From the NCBI RefSeq assembly GCF_030518215.1, contig NZ_JAULRT010000035.1, forward strand, positions 372,001 through 436,000: DNA of 64,000 nucleotides. Reading direction: 5' to 3'. Shown here piece by piece: positions 1-8,279 of the stretch. The notes beneath the pieces are model-generated. The model was given only the letters and a program-made list of their open reading frames with translations, ran no database searches and was not told the origin of the DNA. This DNA comes from Gilvimarinus algae. GTDB lineage: Bacteria; Pseudomonadota; Gammaproteobacteria; Pseudomonadales; Cellvibrionaceae. The position numbers were made by a program, and so were the translations under genes. Position 1 is the first letter of the stretch. Each line of letters begins with the position of its first letter.

Positions 1-1162
1 CGGTCAATGACATTGCCGACTTACTTGCTTTACTGCTTTTTCAGATTAAAGGGCATTGCCGAGCGCCGACCGATACAACCGGGCCCTGTTCGGAACAATT
101 CGCCTGTACTCTGAAAACGCTGCAGACGCAGTGGTGCCCTATAAGGCATATTCCACGCCAATGGTTATCTGAATAACACCCGTTCTGGTTATTCCTTGCT
201 ACTATTTTAGGCGGGTGCTTTGACGCACACCTTTTTGTAGGCACCGCTCCTCTTTGTGAGCGCAATGAGCGGCGCCAAGCGCTTGTTCTTTCTGGCGCTA
301 AAGCAACGTACGAATACGCTGAGGCGAAAGTGGCTTCATATGTCTCGCACGATATTTTGAATAATGGCGCTTCGCTTTGGGGCAGAGCCTTCCAGCTTGC
401 ACTCATCTGTTGCGGATGTTGAAAAATAAACCCCTTATCCATGGGATGAATCGTATTAGCAGTTAAGTTTAGCAGTAGCGCCGCGGATAGCCAAATACGC
501 GCTTGAGGGTGAGCGCTCTTGGTGAATTACGGCGCCGTGCTATTTGTACAGATTAATCGGATTAATGATGTGGACTTTGCGATTTTTCTTTTGGCGTCAT
601 TATCAAGTAGGCGACTTTTCTTGCTTCGCTTTTAAAGTGGCTTGGGAGACTGTCAATCGAATTTACACTACCTTAAATCGGCTAGCATGAAGCTTAGTGC
701 ATCCCCCAGCTCAATACGCCTCCAAATAGCCAAAGCTTAACTGACCTTTCGTGAGCTGTATTTAAGGAGCCGCGATTTGCCAGGGCTTTGAACCGCAGAC
801 AGCGTAGTTTTTACAGCTCGTCATACAGCCACGACAAGGAAGCCGCCATGAATCCCGATCAACGGGCGGTTGTTTCATGCTTGAATCTAGTTGGTTTGAG
901 CTCTGTTCGGCAGCTTGGGGGGTGAGTGAGTTTTTCATAGTATCTCCGTTTTTTGGAGATACGCACCACTTTATGATTTGGATGACACCACTAAGGAATA
1001 AAGCATCGAGGTCGAGTGAATCTGCCTAACAAAGAATGGGCAACACCGACATAACGAAACCAGAATACCCTTCTGCGCGACAGTCAGCTATCTCCGCTCA
1101 GTGCTTGGGCTTTTTTAATGCCTCTGTATGCTGTGGCAGATGGATGATTGATTATAATAACC
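1..1162. other. gene-poor left end
   Basis: No reading frame here looks like a real protein. The longest, on the minus strand at 41-442, is rich in Arg, Ser and Cys and has no recognisable domain or good ribosome site. A perfect 8-bp inverted repeat with a T-rich loop lies at 940-962. A 25-codon frame at 848-925 follows an AAGGAAG sequence, but nothing else supports it. I see no tRNA, transposase or attachment site. Confidence 0.5.
940..962. repeat. perfect 8-bp hairpin
   Basis: GTATCTCC and GGAGATAC flank a 7-nt GTTTTTT loop. No T-run follows the stem on the plus strand, so it is not a standard intrinsic terminator. It could be an operator or an RNA hairpin in this otherwise empty region. 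Confidence 0.4.
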
Positions 1163-1480
1163 CTAAGCCGATTGAGCTTGATCACACCCCTCTGGATTGA
1201 CGTATTGCACCCAAGCTCTGGCAACACCTACATAGACAAAATCAGAGTTAAGGCAGCATACCAAACGTAAATCGCCACTCTCTGGCGGGTCATAATCTTC
1301 AAGCCCCTCCAGCGCCAAACTGTTGGCCATTGGCGCCTTGCGGGTTATTTGTGCGGGCATGCTATCCAAATGCAGCTCCGCCGCCGTCCAGGTCAAACCA
1401 TCGCGCTCTTGAGCTGAACTATTTGGATTGTGCTCGTCAATAAATACCGCCGATGTGCCCGCTAGTTTTTTGTAAGCCAT
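1163..1480 (-). CDS. hypothetical protein, 105 aa
   Basis: I do not recognise this small soluble protein. It has no signal peptide or membrane segment, and it is acidic in the middle (EGLEDYDPPESGD). It contains two Cys in a VCCLN stretch. An AGGGGG ribosome site lies 7 nt before the ATG, which supports real translation. It is a single gene on the minus strand, followed upstream by another small minus-strand gene at 1696-1938 that is too distant to be clearly co-transcribed. Confidence 0.55.
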   Translation of the reverse strand: MAYKKLAGTSAVFIDEHNPNSSAQERDGLTWTAAELHLDSMPAQITRKAPMANSLALEGLEDYDPPESGDLRLVCCLNSDFVYVGVARAWVQYVNPEGCDQAQSA

Positions 1481-1695
1481 GCTAACCCCCTACTGTAAGA
1501 GCGTCATCTTAGGGCTTTATCGCCGTGCGGAGTTGATCCAGATCATGTATTGCCTTTTTACTGAAAATTTTCAGGGCTCTGTACTTCGCCCGTTGCTTCA
1601 CCATGCCAACTCACCAGACACCAGCTGGCTCGTTCAGTGGAGGGCGTAAACGCTTCACTCTGTTCGGCAAGGCACCGGACGAAGGATGGCTTCTT

Positions 1696-1938
1696 TTACG
1701 GACTGCTACTGAGCACCGATAGTATTCTATGCACTTGCTCTGTGATTTCACTGCCCTGGGGCGTGAGGTATCCGCCATCGGGCTGAGTCACCAAGCCCTT
1801 ATCGTGCAGGCGCTTTGCGGCGGCCACCATGGCCGGATCGGCAGAATGCTGGTGGACTTTGATGCCTTCTTGCGAAGACGACGAATGGAACAGGGCGAGT
1901 AGATTGAGCTCGCTGAGCTGATCTTGGGAAAATGGCAT
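1696..1938 (-). CDS. TIGR02647-like conserved small protein
   Basis: This 80-residue protein matches what I recall of the TIGR02647 family from Pseudomonas, Shewanella and relatives. The shared features are the opening MPF..D.LSELNLLALF, the EGIKVHQHSADP stretch, and the 'A.RLHDKGLVTQPDGGYLT..G' segment, which looks like a small winged-helix fold. The function is unknown in the family; DNA binding is only a guess from the fold-like pattern. An AGAGGTG ribosome site lies 5 nt before the ATG. The length equals the usual family length, so the gene looks intact. Confidence 0.8.
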   Translation of the reverse strand: MPFSQDQLSELNLLALFHSSSSQEGIKVHQHSADPAMVAAAKRLHDKGLVTQPDGGYLTPQGSEITEQVHRILSVLSSSP

Positions 1939-2155
1939 GTTACACCTCTTATTGTTGTCTGACTAAGCGTACCGGTGGAGAAGTAGCTTAGGTACTAAGC
2001 ATAGACTGACTTTATCCAATTGCGCTATCGGAGAGTCTCCTTCATCCACCATTGCTCAACAAGTATCCAATGGCGCCTCGCGTACGCCGGTTCGCTGCTG
2101 GCTCACTCTGCGGGTCGCTGTTAGATGTGCTCTAGTGACTAAACCTCCGGTTGTT

Positions 2156-3595
2156 TTAGGAGGAGCCGGCCCCTCTCACTAGATCCCATAGGTACAACCC
2201 GGCGAACCCTAAATAGAAAAGACCGGCTGCGCCCATGCTTACTGTGGCGCTAATTCCTGGGCGGACTTCATTAGGGAGGCGCGTTCGGTTAACGTAAAGC
2301 GCAGCCAGAGCGATAAAGGGGGTATGAAGTGCAGCTATTATTCCCGAGGTCGACATGACTTTTACCGGATCTTTAAACAGTAACACTATACCTATCGGGA
2401 TAATACCAGTTACCGCCACCACGAAGAGTCTTTTGAGGGATCTGCGTTTAAAAAGCGACAAACGCGTTTTCCGATGTAGCCAGTTTTGCAAAGCAAGGGC
2501 TTTATTATCGTTGGCGTCATCACGTAATTCGCGGGTAAGAATCAGTGTCATATCGGCAAAACTCCGCCCCCACCCGTCTTGATTAGCAAGAACGCTACCA
2601 CCCAGAGCGATGATGATAGCGGCTAGGAGTAGGTACTCGCCCCAGCTTCCCCACACATCAGAGAAGAGGCTGGTTAGGTCAGTGGCCACGTCTGTGCCCT
2701 TAGGAATTTCTCCACTGGCACCGAGCAACTCTGCGCCCAAAATTAAAAATGCAGTGATGACCAATAAGCCGCCGATTACGCCCAGAGTCGCAGCGCCAGT
2801 CATCACCTTAACCCAGTCCTTCACGCGCTGAAATTTCACCGTATCGCTGCTATCGCTGGCGGTGGGCACAGATTGTTCGCACTCATCATCTGTATCGCGG
2901 CTTTCCAGTCCTCCACCAAAACCACGAGTGGCTGTCCAATAGCCAAACCAGACAATCCCCATTGAGCCGGCGAGTATTGTTCCCACCCAGGGTAAGATAA
3001 TGTACAGCTCTGGGTCGTCAGGCCAAGCAGGAACTAAGCCCTCTGCCAATTTTTCCGTATCCGGAGAAACAACCAATGCCGCGGCAATGACCATAGCCAT
3101 TAGGACCAGAGCCATAATTCGACTGATCCGTTCAAGTGCCGAGTACTTACCCCCAGCCACAACCATTGTGGATAACGCAATCAACACAGCGCTGTACAAA
3201 GTGGCGCTGCCCGGCAAAAAGCTTTGTAGTGCGCTGCCTACCACACCTGCCAAACCCGCGATACCCACACAGGCCGCAAGCAACTGCGGAATCAATATAA
3301 ACCATACCGCCCATCCTTTCGGGCCGTTCAAACTGTACATTCCCTCGAGCATGGTTTGTCCGCTGACAATAGAGTATCGTGCCATTTCCCGTATCATGAC
3401 CCACATGAAAAAAACGACTAACAGCAATAACCAAAGTAATTGGTATTCGTAGGCAGCGGCCACGCGAGGTGTAAATAAGATGGAACCCGTACCAACGGCC
3501 GATAACATCCACAGCAAGCCGGGTCCGTACCAACCTAACTTATGCCGGCCTTTAGGTGGTTCGGGTGTACAGGATCGAACATGTAAGTTTTTCAA
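2156..3595 (-). CDS. Nramp-like metal transporter, divergent TM1 motif
   Basis: This integral membrane protein of 479 aa has about eleven hydrophobic segments and the GPGLL start of Nramp/MntH proteins. In that family protons drive uptake of Mn2+ or Fe2+ through the inner membrane. The TM1 metal-binding DPGN motif is absent: the equivalent stretch reads SAVGTGSILF. I also see no Met-Pro-His motif in the TM6 region (ILPWVGTILAGSMG). The substrate may therefore not be Mn2+ or Fe2+. A soluble acidic loop (SRDTDDECEQ) lies near residue 235. The chosen start is TTG at 3595 with a GAGG ribosome site; an ATG at 3600 is out of frame. It is a single gene. The family call is fairly sure, the substrate unknown. 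Confidence 0.75.
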   Translation of the reverse strand: MKNLHVRSCTPEPPKGRHKLGWYGPGLLWMLSAVGTGSILFTPRVAAAYEYQLLWLLLLVVFFMWVMIREMARYSIVSGQTMLEGMYSLNGPKGWAVWFILIPQLLAACVGIAGLAGVVGSALQSFLPGSATLYSAVLIALSTMVVAGGKYSALERISRIMALVLMAMVIAAALVVSPDTEKLAEGLVPAWPDDPELYIILPWVGTILAGSMGIVWFGYWTATRGFGGGLESRDTDDECEQSVPTASDSSDTVKFQRVKDWVKVMTGAATLGVIGGLLVITAFLILGAELLGASGEIPKGTDVATDLTSLFSDVWGSWGEYLLLAAIIIALGGSVLANQDGWGRSFADMTLILTRELRDDANDNKALALQNWLHRKTRLSLFKRRSLKRLFVVAVTGIIPIGIVLLFKDPVKVMSTSGIIAALHTPFIALAALYVNRTRLPNEVRPGISATVSMGAAGLFYLGFAGLYLWDLVRGAGSS

Positions 3596-4026
3596 GCCAT
3601 CCTCGCAGTGTTAAAACATCAATATTGTTTGATCGCGTTAGTGCGCAGTTTTAACTACAAACCCGCATCAAAAAGCGCACTTATTGTCCGGTCAGCGCAA
3701 TACCGAGTAACCTTTGGAATCGGAGTGTCAAAGATTAACGATAGAGTGCATAGCTACTCCACTTCGTGTGAAGTCGTGAGGTTATAGCCTTTACTGTTGA
3801 TGAGCTTTGTAGCCCTTCATCCCTTCTACATCTTAAACGAATAGTAGAAGAAACCACGGCACATCAACCGAAAGTAAAAAAATTGAAAGTAAAAATTTGA
3901 GATTTACGAACTGAAACGCCTTATGATCGCATCCTTTAATAAGGATTAGTAACGTCGGGGAATCTCGGTGAAGAAGAGTTTAAATACGTGATCAATCTTT
4001 AAACCCTCCTACACCGTTTTATCAAC
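3596..4026. other. intergenic region after csbD copy 1
   Basis: The only clear structure is an imperfect stem-loop at 3967-4015, centred on GTTTAAA/TTTAAAC, directly after the CsbD stop. Its outer part (CTCCTACACCG) is repeated after the second csbD copy. I see nothing else in this stretch. Confidence 0.4.
3967..4015 (-). terminator. stem-loop downstream of csbD copy 1
   Basis: GTTTAAA (3978-3984) pairs with TTTAAAC (3998-4004). The stem is extended by GGTG/CACC at the outside with a few mismatches. There is no strong T-run on the minus strand, so termination is only possible, not clear. A related CTCCTGCACCG sequence follows the second csbD gene at about 7530-7540. Confidence 0.35.
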
Positions 4027-4224
4027 TTAGTGACGATCGATGAAGTCGTTCACTTCTTTCTTGGCTTCCTCCTTGGACTTTCCATACTTGGCTTGTATTT
4101 CACCTTCCAGCTTTTCGCGGTTGCCGTTGATGCGGTCAAGATCATCATTAGTCAGGTCACCCCAATTTTTCTGGGCAGCGCCTTTCAACTTGTGCCAATT
4201 TCCTTCGAACTGATCGGTATTCAT
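4027..4224 (-). CDS. CsbD family stress protein, copy 1
   Basis: This 65-residue hydrophilic protein fits the CsbD family, known as general-stress proteins in Bacillus and many proteobacteria, with no established biochemical role. It shows the family pattern: N-terminal 'WHKLKGAAQKNWGDLTND', a DRINGNREKLEGEIQ core, and a YGKSKEEAKKEV end. The ATG at 4224 is chosen over upstream starts because AGGAGAAA precedes it and the family begins here. A close second copy lies at 7549-7746. The two share about 80% of residues, and the similarity continues into the leader and 3' flank. Confidence 0.93.
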   Translation of the reverse strand: MNTDQFEGNWHKLKGAAQKNWGDLTNDDLDRINGNREKLEGEIQAKYGKSKEEAKKEVNDFIDRH

Positions 4225-4589
4225 AGAATTTCTCCTACATTGCATATTGAAGTCTTTCATTTCGTACACAGAAAAACTTTGACTTCGAAATTCCGAAAAT
4301 GAAAAATTTTGCGCAACTACGCGCCTCATTAGCCAGGCTGCAGGTAGCATGCCAGCTTCTGTTACCCTCTATTAGCACTGAAAGCCGCAGAATGGGGCAA
4401 TAACTCTTTATTTATCTCACCAAAGACCAGATTTGGGGTATGTATGTAAGTAAGATTTACAAAGGTCTTTTGAAATTAAGGACACTTGACTCTCTGACAA
4501 ACCAATCAACCAGCATAACCCTTCTGGTCGGCACCTATACATAGCATAGGATTGTAGATAGGGTGTTCATCCCTATTGAATTCATGTTT

Positions 4590-4595
4590 TATAAT
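4590..4595 (+). promoter_or_regulatory. candidate -10 box before leader terminator
   Basis: A perfect TATAAT lies 140 bp before the FAD gene. The best -35 candidate, TTCATC at 4566-4571 with an 18-bp spacer, is poor. Transcription starting near 4602 would meet the terminator at 4621 almost at once. Confidence 0.35.
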
Positions 4596-4620
4596 GTTTT
4601 CCGTGAGTGTTCAGTTTGCG

Positions 4621-4643
4621 AAAAAGCCTCTCAGGCTTTTTTA
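4621..4643. terminator. intrinsic terminator upstream of FAD gene
   Basis: AAAAAGCC and GGCTTTTT form an 8-bp stem with a TCTCA loop, followed by T residues; the A and T runs make it work in either direction. No gene ends here: csbD points away and the FAD gene starts 92 bp downstream. It may end a small RNA or act as a leader attenuator. Confidence 0.75.
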
Positions 4644-4734
4644 TTCTGATTTTCCGTTTCCCGTAGCAGATGCTTTACTTGGGCAAAGAAATTGCTTAGT
4701 CGGTAGACACGAATAGCAAAGAGCAACTCTACCT

Positions 4735-6354
4735 ATGCAGCGAGTTGGCATTATCGGCACCGGCCCGACTGGCCTGTACACCTTGGCCGGATTGATTCAA
4801 TCCCGTATACCTGTGAACATTACGCTTTACGAGTCTCGCAAGGTAGCGGGAGTAGGAATGCCTTTTGACGAGCGTACCAACCACCCGATTATGCTGGCCA
4901 ATATCGCCAGCATAGAAATTCCACCGCTGGTGTGTTCTTATTTGGAGTGGCTGCAACAACAAAGTCACACCTTCTTAGAAAGGTACGCTGTCGACAAGAA
5001 ATCGCTACATGAAAGACAGTTTCTCCCACGAGTATTACTTGGCCACTACTTTCACAACCAGCTAAAGCAGTTGATTGACTATGGGCGCAGTAATGGACAC
5101 CAAGTTCATTTACACAAGAGTAGTACCGTTACTGATATTGATGCACAAGATCCCTGCAGGGTCTGGGTAAAAGGTCAAACTGAGCCAGCTCACTTCGATT
5201 ATCTCGTTATCGCCACCGGCCATCGCTGGCCCAGTGAGGCACAGAACGAGCCCGGATACTTTGCAAGCCCCTGGTCCGGGTTAATAGAGAGCAATGTCCC
5301 CGCCGCACGCGTGGGGATTCTGGGCTCGTCGCTGAGCGGTATCGATGCTGCCATGGCTGTTGCTGTACAACATGGGCACTTTAGGGAGCAGAAAGAGTAT
5401 GCGAACAGCTCTCTGCTGTTTGATCTGAAACCTGAAAGTACCGAATTATGCATTTCGCTGCTATCGCGATCAGGCATTCTACCTGAGGCCGATTTCTATT
5501 GCCCTATCCCGCATCAGCCGTTAACACTCGCCACCCCAGAGCTTATATGTAAGGAAATTGATACCTCTTCACAAGGCCTGTTGGACCGCCTGTTCGAACT
5601 GATTGTTCGCGAACTACAGCTTAATGACCCCCTTTGGAGCAACCAGGTTGCACTTGAAACGCTGGACGCCGATAGTTTTTCTGATGCCTATTTTTCGACG
5701 CGAAAGAAGAGCAACCCCTTCACTTGGGCGAGGAAAAATCTGGAGAAAGTGATGGAAGACAAGAAGGCTCACCATACGGTAGCCTGGCGTTATACCTTGC
5801 TGCGTTTGCATGAAGCCATAGAGCCTGCCATCCAGTATTTCAACAAACGAGACCGCGAACGCTTCAAGCGAGGTCTAAAGCGAGTTTTCGTCGACAATTA
5901 TGCAGCAGTGCCGCCTGAGTCAATACGACGAATACTGGCGCTTAGAGATGCCGGCGTCATCGATTTGAAAGCGTTAGGACAGCAATATGAGGTGGAAAAT
6001 CACCAAGGTCAAACGACGATTCATACCAAAAGCGGTCGCCTTAGCCTAGATATTCTTATCGATGCACGAGGGCAGAAGCCCTCAGGCTTAGCTGATTTGC
6101 CTTTTCCCTGCTTGAGAAAGCAATTAGCTCATAAAGAGTATGCAAAGCCTCCACTCAATGATGATTACACCATCGCCGTGCCTTCAATTCGCGGCGAACG
6201 TGTGGCGTTGGCCGCACTCCCATTTCTGATGCCGCTAAAGCCTTTTGTGCAAGGTCTCACTGAATGTGCGGAAATCGGTGCAAAAATCAGCGATAGCTTT
6301 TGCTCTTCGCTGTTAGAGACAGCACACAATGAACAGGAGTTAACCAATGATTGA
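4735..6354 (+). CDS. FAD/NAD(P)-binding protein
   Basis: This soluble protein of 539 aa has an N-terminal dinucleotide-binding fold: GIIGTGPTGLYTLAGL places GxGxxG at residues 8-13, and an acidic Glu follows in the second strand (LYESRK). A second nucleotide-binding motif, GILGSSLSG, lies near residue 193, after 'DYLVIATGHRW'. This architecture matches the FAD_NAD_binding_9 group (HpnW/YdhS-like), whose substrates are mostly unknown. No signal peptide is seen. The last 8 bases overlap the DUF1622 gene that follows, so translational coupling is likely. The ribosome site is weak (AGAG), and the leader carries a terminator hairpin. A specific reaction cannot be named. Confidence 0.8.
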   Translation: MQRVGIIGTGPTGLYTLAGLIQSRIPVNITLYESRKVAGVGMPFDERTNHPIMLANIASIEIPPLVCSYLEWLQQQSHTFLERYAVDKKSLHERQFLPRVLLGHYFHNQLKQLIDYGRSNGHQVHLHKSSTVTDIDAQDPCRVWVKGQTEPAHFDYLVIATGHRWPSEAQNEPGYFASPWSGLIESNVPAARVGILGSSLSGIDAAMAVAVQHGHFREQKEYANSSLLFDLKPESTELCISLLSRSGILPEADFYCPIPHQPLTLATPELICKEIDTSSQGLLDRLFELIVRELQLNDPLWSNQVALETLDADSFSDAYFSTRKKSNPFTWARKNLEKVMEDKKAHHTVAWRYTLLRLHEAIEPAIQYFNKRDRERFKRGLKRVFVDNYAAVPPESIRRILALRDAGVIDLKALGQQYEVENHQGQTTIHTKSGRLSLDILIDARGQKPSGLADLPFPCLRKQLAHKEYAKPPLNDDYTIAVPSIRGERVALAALPFLMPLKPFVQGLTECAEIGAKISDSFCSSLLETAHNEQELTND

Positions 6355-6742
6355 GTTTGTAGAGCCTATTGCTAAGTGGGTTGCAGCGATTATAGAAGTA
6401 ATGGGCATTTTGGTCATTGTGTCCTTTTCCGCCTACACACTGGCCTATGGCGCCATAGAGGCATGCAAAAGCCGAGATTTTGAAGCCATTTATACCCGCG
6501 TGAGGCGCCGCCTCGGCCGGGGTATTCTTCTGGGGCTGGAGCTACTGGTAGCGGCTGATATTATTCATACTGTCGCCGTAGAGTTAACGTTTACCACGGT
6601 AGGGGTACTGGCAATTATTGTGCTGATTCGCACTTTTCTGAGTTTCACTCTCGACGTCGAACTCACGGGTCGGTGGCCCTGGCAGGAGTGCGAAAAATCC
6701 AGAAAAGCATCTAATAACCACTCTGGCGCTATAGTAAACTAG
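6347..6742 (+). CDS. DUF1622 family membrane protein
   Basis: This small membrane protein of 131 aa has three hydrophobic helices at about 10-37, 62-80 and 81-103. The pattern 'RVRRRLGRGILLGLELLVAADII' is typical of DUF1622, a widespread family of unknown function. Its start overlaps the end of the FAD protein gene by 8 bp, so the two are made from one message. The C-terminus is charged and short. The pairing suggests the membrane protein could anchor, or pass electrons to or from, the FAD protein, but this is inference only. Confidence 0.85.
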   Translation: MIEFVEPIAKWVAAIIEVMGILVIVSFSAYTLAYGAIEACKSRDFEAIYTRVRRRLGRGILLGLELLVAADIIHTVAVELTFTTVGVLAIIVLIRTFLSFTLDVELTGRWPWQECEKSRKASNNHSGAIVN

Positions 6743-6880
6743 CGGCGCAACAAAAATTGTGTGCGAGGCGTCGATTCTTAGGCTTTAAATTTTTCCTAGA
6801 ATTAGTAGCAATTGCAGTGGCCAACGAATTCCGATCGGTAATGCAAGAAGGCTAAGTCGCAAAACTAAAAACGAGGCCCA

Positions 6881-7363
6881 TCACCACCACGCTTTACCCC
6901 ACATATGCGGGTTAGCCCAGAACCTGGGGTTATTCCAGGGGCGCTGGTGGTTGTAGCTGCTGATATTGTAGGTATAGAGCGCCAAAGCTTCACCGTCACC
7001 ACCCGACTTTAGCTGCGCCTCTCGTTTAAAACCCAAAGCAATAAAGTCATTCAAACTCCAACCGCTTTGATTCTGTACCAGCACTGCGATCTGGCGCGTG
7101 CCGTAATTGCGCAGCTGGCCAATGAGTACCTGCCCTTGTTGGACACTCATATGCTCCAAAGTGTCGGTGACTAAGCCAAGATCCTGAACCTCAGAAAACA
7201 ACAGGCCCGCGCCGGTATCTTTGGGCGCCAAACGGGTGATATCACACGGGTGGTGTTCAGACCACCGGCGCGCTAACCGCTCCGCCGTCTCGCCCAGGGC
7301 AACGACTTTGCTGGGCTGACAACCCTCGATAATAGCGGCAAGCGCTTGCTCGGACCCGGACAT
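6881..7363 (-). CDS. DUF6231-like protein
   Basis: This soluble protein of 160 aa has an N-terminal part like a reduced Rossmann or methyltransferase fold (SKVVALGETAERLARRW, then DLGLVTDTLEHM). Its C-terminus is rich in Trp, Asn and Pro and ends 'WANPHMWGKAWW'. That tail is what I recall for the gammaproteobacterial DUF6231 family, which has no known function. I see no SAM-binding GxGxG motif. It stands alone between the DUF1622 gene and the second csbD copy. Confidence 0.65.
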   Translation of the reverse strand: MSGSEQALAAIIEGCQPSKVVALGETAERLARRWSEHHPCDITRLAPKDTGAGLLFSEVQDLGLVTDTLEHMSVQQGQVLIGQLRNYGTRQIAVLVQNQSGWSLNDFIALGFKREAQLKSGGDGEALALYTYNISSYNHQRPWNNPRFWANPHMWGKAWW

Positions 7364-7548
7364 AAGGTGTCAATCGTTTAAAAGGTTTTGGAATTGACCT
7401 TTAGTATCACATTCTTGTCGTAGTAGTCGCAAGGTGGCGGCAGGGATCGTTACTTCTGTGAGGCTTAGGAAGTCATAAAGAGAGGGCACCGGAGATCGCA
7501 GGGATGCAGAAGGCCTTCACTGAAAACCTCCTGCACCGGATGATCGAC

Positions 7549-7746
7549 TTACAGGCTATCGATAAAGTCGTTCACTTCTTTTTTGACTTGCTCTTTGGAT
7601 TTGCCGTACTTGGCTTGGATCTCACCTTCCAGCTGCTCGCGGTTGCCATTCACGCGATCAATATCGTCATTTGTCAATTCGCCCCACTTTTCCCGTACGG
7701 CGCCTTTCACTTTGTGCCAATTTCCTTCAAGCTGATCGCTGTTCAT
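7549..7746 (-). CDS. CsbD family stress protein, copy 2
   Basis: This 65-residue paralogue of the protein at 4027-4224 has the same length and the same opening pattern (MN.DQ.EGNWHK.KGA). The DR.NGNRE core and YGKSKE tail are also kept. The ATG at 7746 has an AGGAGAAA ribosome site at the same spacing as copy 1. The upstream 140 bp and about 50 bp after the stop also resemble copy 1, so this is a duplication of a whole transcription unit rather than of the coding part only. The role is presumed to be in general stress, as in the family. Confidence 0.93.
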   Translation of the reverse strand: MNSDQLEGNWHKVKGAVREKWGELTNDDIDRVNGNREQLEGEIQAKYGKSKEQVKKEVNDFIDSL

Positions 7747-8163
7747 CGTGATTTCTCCTAGTTACCTATTAAGATCTTACATTAGTTACGCACTAAACTT
7801 TTCGGCATCAGCGTTCTGCGAGTTCGTGTGTAGCGCAGAACACATGCCTTCGTAGTGGCTTTTGCAGCTAGCATGCCAATCTTCGTCAGCGTCGCTCCGC
7901 ACTATAGAGGCCGTGGGTTGGCGGTAATATTCAAATGTATGAGTTCAGGCCTTAGCGTTCTTTACCGCGTAAATTCTGCAAAGCCCTGTAGAAATCGAAC
8001 GCGTTTCTTCTTCTGGAATCGCATTCAACAGCCAAAGATTAGCGGTCAACAGCAATGCAGAGCTCGGAGAGGGCTTGACGTAATGCGGCTTACTCATGCG
8101 GTGAGGGCTCGAGGAACGCGCTCCACTAGAAGACGACTGCGTTGTAAGTCGCTGAGAAAGCGC

Positions 8164-8180
8164 ACCATCGAAGCGATGGT
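8164..8180. repeat. 7-bp inverted repeat
   Basis: ACCATCG and CGATGGT are separated by AAG. The function is unknown; it lies in the gap between csbD copy 2 and the DUF3617 gene. Confidence 0.35.
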
Positions 8181-8251
8181 ACTGAGGGCAGATCGGGAGC
8201 AGCGCGGTTAAAGAGTTCCTGCCGGACACCCGCCATAATCGCGACGGAGCA

Positions 8252-8269
8252 GGGGCGCGCAAGCGCCCC
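8252..8269. repeat. GC-rich hairpin with GCAA loop
   Basis: GGGGCGC and GCGCCCC enclose a GCAA (GNRA) tetraloop. It lies 10 bp past the stop of the DUF3617 gene (minus strand). No T-run follows, so at most it protects the 3' end of that message. Confidence 0.4.
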
Positions 8270-8279
8270 ATAGGTTGGC

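Larger units (their letters stand above)
4225..4734. other. divergent region csbD / FAD gene
   Basis: The part next to csbD (to about 4360) resembles the leader of the second csbD copy, including a TAGCATGCCA block at 4345-4354. Further right are a TATAAT box at 4590-4595 and an intrinsic terminator at 4621-4643, both ahead of the FAD gene. I see no coding sequence. Confidence 0.5.
7747..8279. other. intergenic region with two hairpins
   Basis: This holds the csbD copy 2 leader (to about 7890) and two short perfect hairpins, at 8164-8180 and 8252-8269. A 124-codon minus-strand frame (7945-8319) overlaps the end of the DUF3617 gene and looks non-coding. I see no RNA gene. Confidence 0.45.

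Noticed and set aside
41-442. 133-codon minus-strand frame
   Set aside because: It has no ribosome site, no domain, and an Arg/Ser/Cys-rich composition typical of chance frames.
848-925. 25-codon frame after AAGGAAG
   Set aside because: Too short, with no match and no neighbouring context; the ribosome-like sequence alone is weak support.
2046-2130. possible integron attC site (GCTCAAC ... GTTAGAT)
   Set aside because: The end boxes fit the pattern but pair poorly, and the inner boxes are not complementary; no integrase or cassette array is present.
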